Positions 1 through 7,887 are shown, counted from the stretch's first letter. The stretch: DNA of 38,513 nt from an uncultured Bacteroidota bacterium (GCA_903834625.1 CAILJQ010000134.1:1-38513), one strand, 5' to 3'. The notes: generated by a model not told the origin, from the letters alone. Numbers and translations: made by a program.

Positions 1-1301
1 CCTTGGGATCAACACTCAAACTTTTTTTACCAGAATAATCTAAGATGCAAATTTCAGCTACTTCCTTGAGTAAATCTAGATTCGAAGGATAGAGAAACTC
101 CGCCGTGGGGTTAGGGTAAAAGTAGAAGTTGGTAAAAGGGTTATGTTCTGTAACAATTCCTGTGTTGAGCGGGGCTGATTTTAACTGGATTTCGTCTATT
201 AAAACCGTATCACCCAAAACAGCTGAATCAGGACCAATAATCTCCAAACGTAGGGTGTCGGGCTTTTGAGGTACGGAAAAAGGCATGGAGAAATTATCAT
301 ACCAGAACCCCAGTTTATTCGTAAGTTCTTGAAATGTGTCTAAAATGATCGTGTTACCTTTGAGTAAGATAAGGTGGATTTTGGCGGGTTGACTAGTAAT
401 TCCTCTGTACTTATAAAAACCCCAGAGTGTATCTACCGTTTGAGAATATGGCGCGCCTCCTATAGCAACTCCATTCTGATTAATTTGATAATTGCGTTCT
501 CGGAAACTCTCAATGGTACCATCTTCCAATTGAACAGGACTTAAAGCCAACGCGCCATTTCCTTTGTACGCATCTTTATGAATTATATGTACACCTTTAG
601 CATTAGTCCAATGAATAGGTTTAAGAAAGTTTACCCTATTCCAACTATCAAAATAGCGATTACAATTTTGATACGCCCAATCGGTTGAAAAGTGTTTAAC
701 CTTAAACACACTGTTAAGGTTTACGTTTTTGCCTTTGTTAGGATGCGCTGTCCGTAAATAAAAAACAAAGTCATATGGTATACTATCCGCAGGGAATGTG
801 TGTGACCATAATTTTTTATGCACTAAAACACCATTGGTATTGGGGAGGGAAAATTCTAAATCATAAGGTGGATAATAAATTACCCTAAAATAGGCAGAGT
901 CTGAGTTTGTAGCATCAAATGAATAATCTATGTCTATTTCATATAAATAATCAATTGGTCTAAAACATTTGCACCCACCTTTGTAGTTAACAGGAAGCTG
1001 AGAACAATTAGTAGCAAACCCTACTAGAGTATCACCATTTTTTATGACGTTTCGGATAGTAATTCCACTATCTTTAATCCCAAAAACATTAAAATTGCTT
1101 GGGTAGGCGGTGACGGTATCCATTTTTGATAATGATATTTCATTGCTTGTAATAAAATAAGAATCAGTATTTCCTTTAGAACCCAATTTTTTATATTTTA
1201 TGGTATCAGCTAATTCAAAATTCCCATTTATTATGTATTGTCCATATGATAAAGGAACTGAAAGCAAAAAAATTAAAAATAGAAGATTGAAATTTTTCAT
1301 G
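1..1301 (-). CDS. Secreted protein with T9SS C-terminal sorting domain, 3' end outside window
   Basis: The frame stays open from an ATG at 1301 to the window edge, so at least 433 codons are present and the C-terminal end is missing. The N-terminus is a clear signal peptide (a Lys/Asn start, a Leu/Phe-rich core, then SVPLSYGQ). The middle has a Cys-containing segment (about residues 104-118, with CSQLP and GGCKCF) and a beta-rich region resembling carbohydrate-binding or jelly-roll modules of secreted Bacteroidota proteins. Near the window edge comes FYFYPNPTAEFLY, the typical opening of a type IX sorting domain, so the protein is probably exported through T9SS to the surface. The ATG lies two bases after the stop of the beta-helix gene, so the two are very likely cotranscribed. 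The function of the middle region is not recognised. Confidence 0.85.
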
Positions 1302-1303
1302 AT

Positions 1304-2800
1304 TTATTGGTCTAATAAGTAATTTCTTGATACTACATAACCCGGAGTTCCTGTAATAGAGTGTGCTGATCCATTAACAATAAAATTTTCTATATAAGAC
1401 CCATTGCTTATAGTTTCACGAGCAACTATTTCAAAATTTGGCAGTCTTGCTGCTATTCCTGAAATGTTAACTTTCGCAATATAAGATGGGCTCTCATATG
1501 CTGGTAAATTAATTAAACCTAAATAAACTCCGTTGCTATGCTCGCTAATCATTTTGGCGAAAAAGGAATTAGACAAATTAATAATAATGTTATCAATGGT
1601 TTCTTCATCTTCTGGATCAGGGAGATAAATTGTATACCCCTGATTATTTTCAAACCAACAATTGTTAATATTTATTATGGAAACATAGTTTCCTCCCGTA
1701 ATATCTGGCATTGCATCATTTAGAGGTCTTTTAAATACAATTCCTCCTACAGGGAAATTATCCTCCAAATTACCATTAGCTTCAAAAACAACCTCAGTTA
1801 TATTGAGCATGTTTCCACCTTGAAACTCGAGTGCTGTTTTTTTACAACAACTTATTGTGCCATTTTTAATACAAATCATATTGGCGGCATAGTATTCTGA
1901 ATTTTTTAATCGAATACCATAATTAGAACTAAGACGAGGTGTTTCTTTGACAGGTCCACCAATATTAAAATCATGAAGATCTAAACTAATGCAACCTTCT
2001 CCATAAAAACAAATCTCACATGCTTTTATTTCAATTGATCCAATTTCAAATCTAGTTTGGTAGTAGGCTTCTATTCCATTATAAGTATACCCGCAATCTA
2101 TATAAAAAACATCTCCACCCAATACAGATATATAATTGCCTTCTTCAATTATTCCTACGACTGATAAATCCATCATTTTCAAATATGCTGTCGCATTTGG
2201 TTCCACTGTACTACTTAATCGAAAAATTGGAATTTGAAGCTCGACCAAGGGGTTCGGGATTGATGCAGTTGCTGGCTCATCTGTTTTGATATATCCCGCA
2301 TATTTTAATCGTGAATATCCAACTATTCTTGTAGATTCTTGTCCAGCACCAATTATATACACTTTATCAGATTCTGCTAAGGGAGTGCCATTTATTTCTA
2401 TAGTTCTTGTTAAATAATCTCCCTCGTTAAAATATAGGGCACCTCCTCCTAAGTGCCTTAAACTATCAACTGCAAGTTGTATTGCATCAGTATTGTCTGT
2501 TGAAGAATCAGCTTTTGCGCCAAACCAATTTACATAAACATATCCATCATAAACACGTTTAAATACTTTTCTTAAATCAGTGTTAAATAAGTCTGTAATA
2601 ATTGGGTTTGTTAAGGTTAAACCCGTATTGTCAATAAGCTCCGGATCTGGGACAGAACCTGAGTTATAGAATTCACCTAAATATCGCCAAAATCCTTCTT
2701 GTCCAGTATCGGTAGTATAATAAATTTCACCAATTGTAAAACCAGAACCTGTGCGTAAATCATCAATAATTGTAACTTGTGTAAATGGGGGAGTAGGCAT
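1304..2800 (-). CDS. Right-handed beta-helix (pectate-lyase-3-like) protein
   Basis: 498 residues. Around residues 88-136 there is a VNWFGAKADSSTDNTDAIQ segment followed by GGGALYFNEGDYLT, the hallmark of the pectate_lyase_3 / tailspike-type N-terminal beta-helix rung. The remainder consists of short Asn- and Ile-rich strands (INNCWFENN, ISCCKKTALEFQGGN) consistent with a parallel beta-helix. Such proteins bind or cleave polysaccharide; no catalytic residues can be assigned here. I chose the ATG at 2800 (MPTPPF). The open frame extends 25 codons upstream, but its first codon is TTG and that extension looks like AT-rich leader. With this start there is no signal peptide, which is odd because the next gene in the operon encodes an exported T9SS cargo. 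A start at 2836 would add a hydrophobic but unconvincing leader. Confidence 0.75.
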   Translation of the reverse strand: MPTPPFTQVTIIDDLRTGSGFTIGEIYYTTDTGQEGFWRYLGEFYNSGSVPDPELIDNTGLTLTNPIITDLFNTDLRKVFKRVYDGYVYVNWFGAKADSSTDNTDAIQLAVDSLRHLGGGALYFNEGDYLTRTIEINGTPLAESDKVYIIGAGQESTRIVGYSRLKYAGYIKTDEPATASIPNPLVELQIPIFRLSSTVEPNATAYLKMMDLSVVGIIEEGNYISVLGGDVFYIDCGYTYNGIEAYYQTRFEIGSIEIKACEICFYGEGCISLDLHDFNIGGPVKETPRLSSNYGIRLKNSEYYAANMICIKNGTISCCKKTALEFQGGNMLNITEVVFEANGNLEDNFPVGGIVFKRPLNDAMPDITGGNYVSIININNCWFENNQGYTIYLPDPEDEETIDNIIINLSNSFFAKMISEHSNGVYLGLINLPAYESPSYIAKVNISGIAARLPNFEIVARETISNGSYIENFIVNGSAHSITGTPGYVVSRNYLLDQ

Positions 2801-3266
2801 ATTATTTAATAAATATAAATTGTATAAAATCAACATGAAAACAAAAACGAATTCACAACAAAATGGAAATTCCAAGGTAGGTAAAGAATACCTCTCATTC
2901 CTTACCAGTTATTCAATAATACCATCCACATTTATATAAAGTAGCCCACTTTGAAGATGATATCAAATTGAAGTTTAAATTGAAATAAATGCTGGAATAT
3001 TCTTCTCTGCTTTAGCTAATGAAATCGTTCGTAGATTCTACCCCAAGTTGCCAACAAAGAATTCAAATATTTTTATTCCGATTTCGTAAGCCAGTGGTTT
3101 TCTTTTGCCTAGCAAAACTATTTGGATAAAAATAACAGTACCATACCTTTGAATAACAATTAGCAACCAAGAAGGTAAGTAAATGCTCTCCAGCTTACAC
3201 ACTTGGTTTCTTATTGGTGACCCATTGGGTATTGATAAGCTGTAAACTCAACAATAACGCACTATA

Positions 3267-3297
3267 CGGAGATCAGGTTCATAAACCTCACTCTCCG
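3267..3297 (+). other. tRNA-Ser-like 3' remnant (T-arm plus acceptor strand)
   Basis: The run folds as CGGAGA / TCTCCG outside and AGGTT / AACCT inside. It reads like the last 30 bases of a bacterial tRNA-Ser (GGTTC T-loop start, CCTCACTCTCCGCC acceptor end). No 5' acceptor strand, D-arm or anticodon arm lies 55-70 bases upstream, and the T-loop has one base too many, so this is not a functional tRNA. A terminator follows 44 bases later, as often seen after tRNA genes. It could instead be an ordinary hairpin. Confidence 0.35.
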
Positions 3298-3302
3298 CCG
3301 TC

Positions 3303-3395
3303 GCTCACCGAAGCTTTAGCGTAGGTGAGCACTTAGAAGAACCGATCAGATTTATTTCTGGTCGGTTTTTTTGTGCCCGATTTCCTTCGGTGAGC
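3303..3395. repeat. Perfect 11-bp inverted repeat flanking a terminator
   Basis: GCTCACCGAAG at 3303-3313 is the exact reverse complement of CTTCGGTGAGC at 3385-3395. The left copy is part of a second local hairpin (CTCACC / GGTGAG, 3304-3329). The right copy continues into GC-rich TTCGGCGGAGG, a motif resembling dispersed palindromic intergenic repeats of Bacteroidota. The arms enclose the terminator. Confidence 0.6.
3341..3372 (+). terminator. Intrinsic terminator, plus strand
   Basis: The stem ACCGATCAGA / TCTGGTCGGT has ten pairs with one G-T wobble, a six-base loop TTTATT, and is followed directly by seven T residues. It points along the plus strand, where no plus-strand gene precedes it in the window. 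Confidence 0.75.
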
Positions 3396-3433
3396 TTCGG
3401 CGGAGGAACTCCGCCTGCTTTCAACAAAAAGCT

Positions 3434-3583
3434 TTAATTAGATGGAGTAGCAAAAGCGAAGGTTTGAGTGGGTTCGAAAGCTTTGATTTGTTTTAAAGCA
3501 CCCCACTCAGGGATCAGCGACTGAAAGGAGCTAATCCAATCATCCAACACAGCGGGAACCTGTTTGAGTTGGAGTATAAGCAT
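3434..3583 (-). pseudogene. 49-codon ORF, likely C-terminal remnant of a lost gene
   Basis: The frame runs from an ATG at 3583 to a TAA at 3436-3434. The product looks like a genuine protein end rather than random translation: VLDDWISSFQSLIPEWG, then KQIKAFEPTQTFAF and ATPSN. Upstream in frame a TAA interrupts it within a 70-bp repeat shared with 4544-4614. I read it as the 3' end of a gene whose 5' part was lost when the repeat was inserted or recombined. The family is not recognised. It could also be a real small ORF; there is no clear ribosome binding site. Confidence 0.35.
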
Positions 3584-3630
3584 ACAGAAAGATTATCTCT
3601 TGCTCAATACTTAAATTGATTGCTGATTTG
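3561..3630. repeat. Imperfect 70-bp direct repeat, copy A
   Basis: Shares roughly four of five bases with 4544-4614. Common landmarks in order are GTTTGAGTTGGAGT, AGCATACAGAA, CTCTTGCTC and TGCTGATTTG. The two copies flank the 2OG-oxygenase-like gene. Confidence 0.65.
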
Positions 3631-3692
3631 TTTTAAGCCAAACCATTATTTAGCTAAAGCGCCAACCCAATGAAAGCAAAGGTGGCAGGGTG

Positions 3693-4367
3693 TTATTTTC
3701 TAGTAAACCTACTCCTAAATTGCCTGAGGATATATCCAGCACCAAATGGAAATGGGTCATTGAAATGCAAAATCAAAGTAATACGCTTCACTCCCGATTT
3801 ATTCTCATAATTTCCATGCAGGGAAACACTCCCTTCAAACAACATAGCCTGCCCTATTTTCAGGTCAACCTCCCTGAAAGATTCCTTTCGCTCTAATTTT
3901 ACCATGCCCCTTTTACCTCGGTATTTTATAAAGGCTAATGATTTCCCAAGTAAATTTTCGATTTCTGATTTTGGCTTTTTTCTGAATCGATTTAGGAAGT
4001 AAAATTGGCCCCGTAATGGGCTTTCCGATTTTGGCAAAATAAGCGGGATAACCAGGGTGTATAGGTGTGAATCAAAATGTGTGCGGTACATTTCAGTACT
4101 CCCCGATTCCACCACACGAATGATGTAGGTTTTATTTGGCGTGATGTTTTCTGCAACAGCTTTACTATTGATGATTTCTTCTATAGTATTAATAGTTTCA
4201 CTGGCATGAAAGAATGATATCTGCCTGGAATCATTTTGGTAAAATCCATCCGTAAGTGAACCAAGTTCATTTGCCAATCTAGGAATAGCATCCACTTCAC
4301 TTTTGCCTAAATTGAAAATGCAAAATCCTTTATTCTCAAAACTGCTTATTATTTCTTCAGGACGCAT
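3693..4367 (-). CDS. Putative 2-oxoglutarate/Fe(II) oxygenase-fold protein
   Basis: 224 residues, no signal peptide, so probably cytoplasmic. A double-stranded beta-helix signature is visible: H97-F-D99 in TEMYRTHFDSHLYTL (the HxD metal motif), a distal His184 in SLHGNYENKSG, and Arg195 on the following strand RITLILHF, where the co-substrate-binding Arg would be expected. This spacing fits phytanoyl-CoA/prolyl-hydroxylase-type dioxygenases, but I do not recognise a specific family, so the substrate is unknown. The gene stands alone, with about 230 bases to the SET gene upstream, and is flanked by the two copies of a 70-bp repeat. That placement could mark it as an accessory insertion. Confidence 0.55.
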   Translation of the reverse strand: MRPEEIISSFENKGFCIFNLGKSEVDAIPRLANELGSLTDGFYQNDSRQISFFHASETINTIEEIINSKAVAENITPNKTYIIRVVESGSTEMYRTHFDSHLYTLVIPLILPKSESPLRGQFYFLNRFRKKPKSEIENLLGKSLAFIKYRGKRGMVKLERKESFREVDLKIGQAMLFEGSVSLHGNYENKSGVKRITLILHFNDPFPFGAGYILRQFRSRFTRK

Positions 4368-4543
4368 GATGGTTTATTTAATTTTTAGGCAAATAATTTA
4401 TCCGAAACATTGTTGTTTTCTTTCTGGGAACAAAAGTAATTAGCTTATGCGTGGCAGAAGTTTTTAAATATCATACTTTCTAAGCTATATTAAAAAGATA
4501 AATATCATTAGGGTATCAAATTGAAGATTATATCCAGGGGAAT

Positions 4544-4614
4544 CAGTTTGAGTTGGAGTGTGAGCATACAGAATTATATCCTCTTGCTCTATGCTCAAAC
4601 TGTATGCTGATTTG
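4544..4614. repeat. Imperfect 70-bp direct repeat, copy B
   Basis: Second copy of the repeat at 3561-3630. It overlaps the last six codons and stop of the SET-domain gene, so either the gene end was copied downstream or the repeat has rewritten the gene's 3' end. Confidence 0.65.
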
Positions 4615-5029
4615 GTGCCCAATACGACTTGCCGTAACTACAAAAAATTTCTTCATTGGGTTTGAGTTTGCGGGTAGCTTGCAGGCAAACTTGTTGCTGA
4701 TCGTCTAATACAATTTTGGCATTATTTTTATAGTTTGACCCTTTTAGCCCATTGGCATCGTTGGCATATTTGGCAAAGCAATCTGTAAACATACAATCTA
4801 AAACACCCTTATTGGGCATTAAAATAAAGAACTTATTCTCCCCTTTTAATGCGCGAACTTTGGCTTCAGCCTTGCTTAATAATTCACCTTTAAAATAGCT
4901 AATGATTTCATTTTTATAAATGGGAATCGCTGTAAACAATCCCATACCGGCCGAAGGTATTTGCGATGTCTCACAATATAAATACTCATGTTCATTTGCC
5001 TCAATGGCATCGGTTAATGGTTGCTTCAA
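4595..5029 (-). CDS. SET-domain protein (putative lysine methyltransferase)
   Basis: 144 residues consisting almost entirely of one compact SET domain. Visible motifs are GMGLFTAIPI (about residues 28-37, the N-terminal SET strand that binds S-adenosylmethionine), KYANDANG (87-94, the position of the RFxNHS-type motif) followed by KNNAKI, and EEIFCSYGKSYW (126-137, the C-terminal catalytic Tyr motif). SET proteins methylate protein lysines; bacterial targets are mostly unknown. There is no in-frame ATG upstream: the open frame begins with TTG at 5029, preceded two codons earlier by a stop, so a rare TTG start is the only full-length option. The 3' end overlaps repeat copy B. Confidence 0.75.
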   Translation of the reverse strand: MKQPLTDAIEANEHEYLYCETSQIPSAGMGLFTAIPIYKNEIISYFKGELLSKAEAKVRALKGENKFFILMPNKGVLDCMFTDCFAKYANDANGLKGSNYKNNAKIVLDDQQQVCLQATRKLKPNEEIFCSYGKSYWAPNQHTV

Positions 5030-5218
5030 GTGTTACACTTCTTTGGTTGCAATTTATTCAATTAATTAACTAAAGCGCATAGCATATTCCATTCAGTAAA
5101 AAAAACATCCAAATAAAATAGAAGTGAACTTAATTGATTCTTATGGCAAAAGGTGGCCAAACGAAAACTGCTCAATTCAATAACACTACCAAGGCATAAA
5201 TGCAATGTTTATTTGAGG

Positions 5219-6142
5219 CTAATACCTTTCAAACCAATCAAACTTTTCTGAAATAATAGTCTGCTTTTCTTTTCTAAGGTATTTGAGGAATGCTTGTGCT
5301 ATTGGAGTGAGCTTTTTTTCTTTTAGCCAAATGAGGTACCATTTAGATTTAATTGGAAAACCTTTTACTTGAATGATTTGAAGTTGTTCGTTTTCCAATT
5401 CGTTTTTTATCCCAATAAGAGGCATGATAGAATTGCCTAACCCTGCAATTACGGCTTGCTTTACAGCTTCATTTCCCGTAAGCTCCATTTTCATTTTAAC
5501 GGGTAGGTTATTCTTTTTGATAAACTTTTCCATGACATGACGGGTACCCGAACCTTGCTCTCTATTGATGAAAGGCATGTCTTCCAATACATTTTTGTTA
5601 TAAGGCTTTTGGACATATTTCATTTCTCTATTACCCACCACAAATAATTTATTTTGCAACAATTCTTCTTTTTCAATTAAGAGGTTTTCAGGTAATACAC
5701 TTACCAAAGAAAAATCTACCTCATTGTTTTCCAAACTCCTTAATACTTGTGCCTTATTGGTCACATCTAAAAACAATTCTATGCCTTGGTGCTGCTTCAT
5801 AAAATCAGCCAAAAAGTAGGGAGCAATGTATTTTCCTGTTGACACAACAGATAATTTTAATTTACCACTCAACTCGCCTTTATACGCATGCATTTTGTAA
5901 TTGATATCATTCACCTCTGCCAAAATTTTCTCTGCAGCATGTACAATCTCTTTTCCAAAATCTGTCACATATATTTTTTTATGAATGATTTCAATGAGTG
6001 GAATATCAAACTGGTCTTGGAAATTTTTCAATTGAATAGAGACCGCAGGTTGGGTAAGGTGCAGCTCCTCTGCTGCCTTGGTTATGTTTAAAGTTTGGGC
6101 AACTTTTAAGAAAATTTTCAATTGATGGAGGGTATATGTCAT
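5219..6142 (-). CDS. LysR-family transcriptional regulator (CbbR/CmpR-like)
   Basis: 307 residues. The N-terminal winged helix-turn-helix spans about residues 1-60 (LHQLKIFLKVAQTLNITKAA then LTQPAVSIQLKNFQ), followed by a periplasmic-binding-protein-like effector domain to about residue 295. The effector domain resembles the CbbR/CmpR/CysB group (GELSGKLKLSVVSTGKY, INREQGSGTRH, AVIAGLGNSIMPL). It is transcribed divergently from the sbtA-type permease and its two small leader ORFs, with 150 bases between, the standard arrangement for a LysR regulator controlling its neighbour. The inferred effector is a signal of inorganic carbon status; this comes from context and not from the sequence alone. 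Confidence 0.9.
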   Translation of the reverse strand: MTYTLHQLKIFLKVAQTLNITKAAEELHLTQPAVSIQLKNFQDQFDIPLIEIIHKKIYVTDFGKEIVHAAEKILAEVNDINYKMHAYKGELSGKLKLSVVSTGKYIAPYFLADFMKQHQGIELFLDVTNKAQVLRSLENNEVDFSLVSVLPENLLIEKEELLQNKLFVVGNREMKYVQKPYNKNVLEDMPFINREQGSGTRHVMEKFIKKNNLPVKMKMELTGNEAVKQAVIAGLGNSIMPLIGIKNELENEQLQIIQVKGFPIKSKWYLIWLKEKKLTPIAQAFLKYLRKEKQTIISEKFDWFERY

Positions 6143-6151
6143 AAATTATTT

Positions 6152-6175
6152 TTATATCTATTATTTCAAATATAA
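6152..6175. promoter_or_regulatory. Putative LysR operator overlapping the LysR promoter
   Basis: TTATAT (6152-6157) and ATATAA (6170-6175) form a perfect inverted repeat with a 12-base spacer, close to the T-N11-A architecture of LysR boxes. On the minus strand the same DNA reads TATATTTG (6174-6167), a match to the Bacteroidota -7 element TAnnTTTG, about 25 bases before the LysR ATG. Overlap of box and promoter would give autoregulation. Confidence 0.45.
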
Positions 6176-6292
6176 ATGAAACTTTATACAAAAACCATCT
6201 CAAATTTGCCCTGTCTAACGCACACTTACTCAAATAGGCTGTATCAAATGGGCTTTGGTTCGAACCGAAAGAAAAAAAATAATTAAAAATAC

Positions 6293-6391
6293 ATGAAACT
6301 AACACTTTTAAAAGGATGTTTTGAAAAAGAAAAAAGTTTGGCGCTACTCCAACAACTGTTTAAGGTAAAAATCAAATTTCATATCCAGTAA
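6293..6391 (+). CDS. 32-residue ORF leading the sbtA-type operon
   Basis: Starts with ATG at 6293 and ends with TAA at 6391, one base before the ATG of the next ORF. The product begins MKLTLLKGCFEKEKS and ends FKVKIKFHIQ, a short mixed amphipathic sequence with no signal peptide. I do not recognise the family. Its tight spacing to the next gene and its position after the divergent promoter region argue that it is translated, either as a small protein or as a leader peptide. The ribosome binding site is not obvious (A-rich upstream). Confidence 0.45.
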   Translation: MKLTLLKGCFEKEKSLALLQQLFKVKIKFHIQ

Positions 6392-6392
6392 A

Positions 6393-6605
6393 ATGAAAGC
6401 TAAATTCCTCCTGCTATTTGCCATAGCCTTGGTTTGCATAAGTAGTTCGTGGTTTATTACCGACCCCTCACTTATAGCTATACTTCATTTTATTGCCATT
6501 GGCCTATTTGTTTATTTGAGAATGAAACTTTTCAAGGTGAAACGATTTTCTTCCCATAATAGCAACGCCATTAACAACCACTCCTTGAACCAACATGGAA
6601 TTTAA
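6393..6605 (+). CDS. Small two-helix membrane protein
   Basis: 70 residues. Residues 4-22 (KFLLLFAIALVCISSSWFI) and about 27-46 (SLIAILHFIAIGLFVYLRMK) are hydrophobic, with a short loop between them. A polar tail rich in Ser, Asn and His follows. Its last 11 bases overlap the start of the permease gene in another frame, which suggests translational coupling and a role with that transporter, for example as an accessory subunit. No family is recognised. Confidence 0.6.
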   Translation: MKAKFLLLFAIALVCISSSWFITDPSLIAILHFIAIGLFVYLRMKLFKVKRFSSHNSNAINNHSLNQHGI

Positions 6606-7566
6606 CATACTCATAAGCAACTTAAGCAACCCCACCCTCCTATTCTTTTTATTGGGAGTGATAGCAACCAAACTAAAAAGCGACTTAGAAATACCCGCCT
6701 CTAGCAGCAAATTTATTTCATTGTATTTATTGTTCTCTATTGGATTTAAAGGCGGACAAGAGCTTTCACACAGTGGATTTAATGCTGAAATCATTTACTC
6801 TTTATTGTTTGGTTTAGGCATAGCTTCTTTGATTCCCTTGTATACCTTTTTCATCCTTAAAAAGAAACTCAGTGTAAGTGATGCAGGTGCTGTAGCAGCA
6901 TCGTATGGGTCTGTAAGTGCAGTTACTTTTGTGGCAGCCATTTCATTTTTAGAGATGCAAAAATTGGTGTCGGGCGGCCACATGGTTGCAGTAATGGCAT
7001 TGATGGAATCACCTGCAATTATTGTAGGTGTCATCTTGTTAATGCGTTATGATAAAGACCAAACAGCAGCAGAAAAAGTATCTATTAAAAGCATCGTTCA
7101 ACATTCATTTACCAATGGAAGTGTTTTATTAATATTAGGTAGTTTAATTATTGGACTCATAGCCGATACCAAACAAGCAGAAGGCATCAAACCCTTTACC
7201 ACCGATATCTTTAAAGGTTTTTTAGCCTTGTTTCTTTTAGAAATGGGTATGGTAACTACCAGGAGATTTGCCGCTTTTAGAAAGTATGGTTGGTTTGTGA
7301 GTATTTTTGCCATCATTATACCTGCCATCAATGGTTGTTTGGTTGCTTGGCTTAGTTCTTATATAACTAGTGATATTGCCAATAGGTTTGTTTTTGCTGT
7401 ATTGGCTGCCAGTGCTTCTTATATTGCGGTTCCAGCAGCAATGAGGTTGGCTGCCCCTAAGTCAGACCCGGGCTTGTATTTACCCATGGCATTAGGTGTT
7501 ACCTTTCCATTTAATATTACAATTGGAATGCCATTATACATGATGATTGTAAAATCTGTAGGCTAA
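6595..7566 (+). CDS. SbtA-type sodium-dependent bicarbonate permease
   Basis: 323 residues, about ten transmembrane helices. The N-terminus (LSNPTLLFFLLGVIATKLKS then LEIPASSSKFISLYLLFSIG, FKGGQELS) is the signature of the SBT permease family (DUF897). The second half repeats the pattern (KGFLALFLLEMGMVTTRR), as expected from the inverted-repeat fold. Characterised cyanobacterial SbtA imports bicarbonate with sodium. In a probably heterotrophic Bacteroidota the likely use is supplying carboxylases. No SbtB (PII-like) gene is next to it; the two small ORFs upstream occupy the operon instead. Control by the divergent LysR protein is inferred. Confidence 0.85.
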   Translation: MEFNILISNLSNPTLLFFLLGVIATKLKSDLEIPASSSKFISLYLLFSIGFKGGQELSHSGFNAEIIYSLLFGLGIASLIPLYTFFILKKKLSVSDAGAVAASYGSVSAVTFVAAISFLEMQKLVSGGHMVAVMALMESPAIIVGVILLMRYDKDQTAAEKVSIKSIVQHSFTNGSVLLILGSLIIGLIADTKQAEGIKPFTTDIFKGFLALFLLEMGMVTTRRFAAFRKYGWFVSIFAIIIPAINGCLVAWLSSYITSDIANRFVFAVLAASASYIAVPAAMRLAAPKSDPGLYLPMALGVTFPFNITIGMPLYMMIVKSVG

Positions 7567-7580
7567 AATAAAGGTTAATA

Positions 7581-7871
7581 CTATTTCTTTTTGTTGCGGT
7601 ATTTACCTCTTGTATCGTAATAATATTTGGAGCGCGCCCTACTCATTCCTGCATCTTTTTTGGTATTTACCTTTTTTCTATAGTGTCCCTTCCTATACTT
7701 ACCCTTGTAATCTATAGATGGTTTTACCCAAGTACCACTTCCTGTGTCGCTAGGTTCACTATCACAAGAAGAAAATATTACCATGCTTAAGAGCAAAAAA
7801 ATCATCATCCATTTCAAAGTGAAGAAAGGAATCCAAACCTTTTGTTTGATGTGTTTAACACTTTTAAGCAT
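7581..7871 (-). CDS. Small basic lipoprotein
   Basis: 96 residues. A hydrophobic segment (WMMIFLLLSMVIF) ends in SSC at residue 36, a plausible lipobox, giving a mature lipoprotein of about 60 residues. The mature part is very basic and rich in Tyr and Lys (YKGKYRKGHYRKK, SRARSKYYYDTRGKYRNKKK), which suggests binding to a polyanion such as peptidoglycan-linked polymer, lipopolysaccharide or nucleic acid. The charge pattern is seen; the binding role is inference. A start at Met22 or Met23 would give a more conventional signal peptide. It lies tail to tail with the permease gene, 14 bases apart. Confidence 0.6.
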   Translation of the reverse strand: MLKSVKHIKQKVWIPFFTLKWMMIFLLLSMVIFSSCDSEPSDTGSGTWVKPSIDYKGKYRKGHYRKKVNTKKDAGMSRARSKYYYDTRGKYRNKKK

Positions 7872-7887
7872 GGTACAAAATAGTTAT

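Larger units (their letters stand above)
2801..3433. other. Non-coding stretch with hairpins
   Basis: No convincing gene in 633 bases. It holds a hairpin at 2880-2906 (GGTAA-a-GAAT / ATTC-c-TTACC), an inverted pair CAGCTTA/TAAGCTG around 3190-3240, a tRNA-like hairpin at 3267-3297 and a plus-strand terminator at 3341-3372. A 34-codon ORF starting at 2836 (plus) is open but has no supporting features. The terminator and hairpin on the plus strand without a plus-strand gene leave room for an undetected small RNA or the relic of a lost gene. Confidence 0.5.

Noticed and set aside
2836-2940. 34-codon plus-strand ORF (MKTKTNSQQNG...)
   Set aside because: No ribosome site, no domain, and it runs through a hairpin; chance is as likely.
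3190-3300. Complete tRNA-Ser gene
   Set aside because: Only T-arm and acceptor-like bases are present; the 5' acceptor, D-arm and anticodon arm are missing and the T-loop has an extra base.
6258-6267. Palindrome GGTTCGAACC as an operator
   Set aside because: Related GGTTCGAACC or GGTTTGAACCG strings also occur inside several coding genes (for example 9226 and 38428), so it is not specific to this promoter region.
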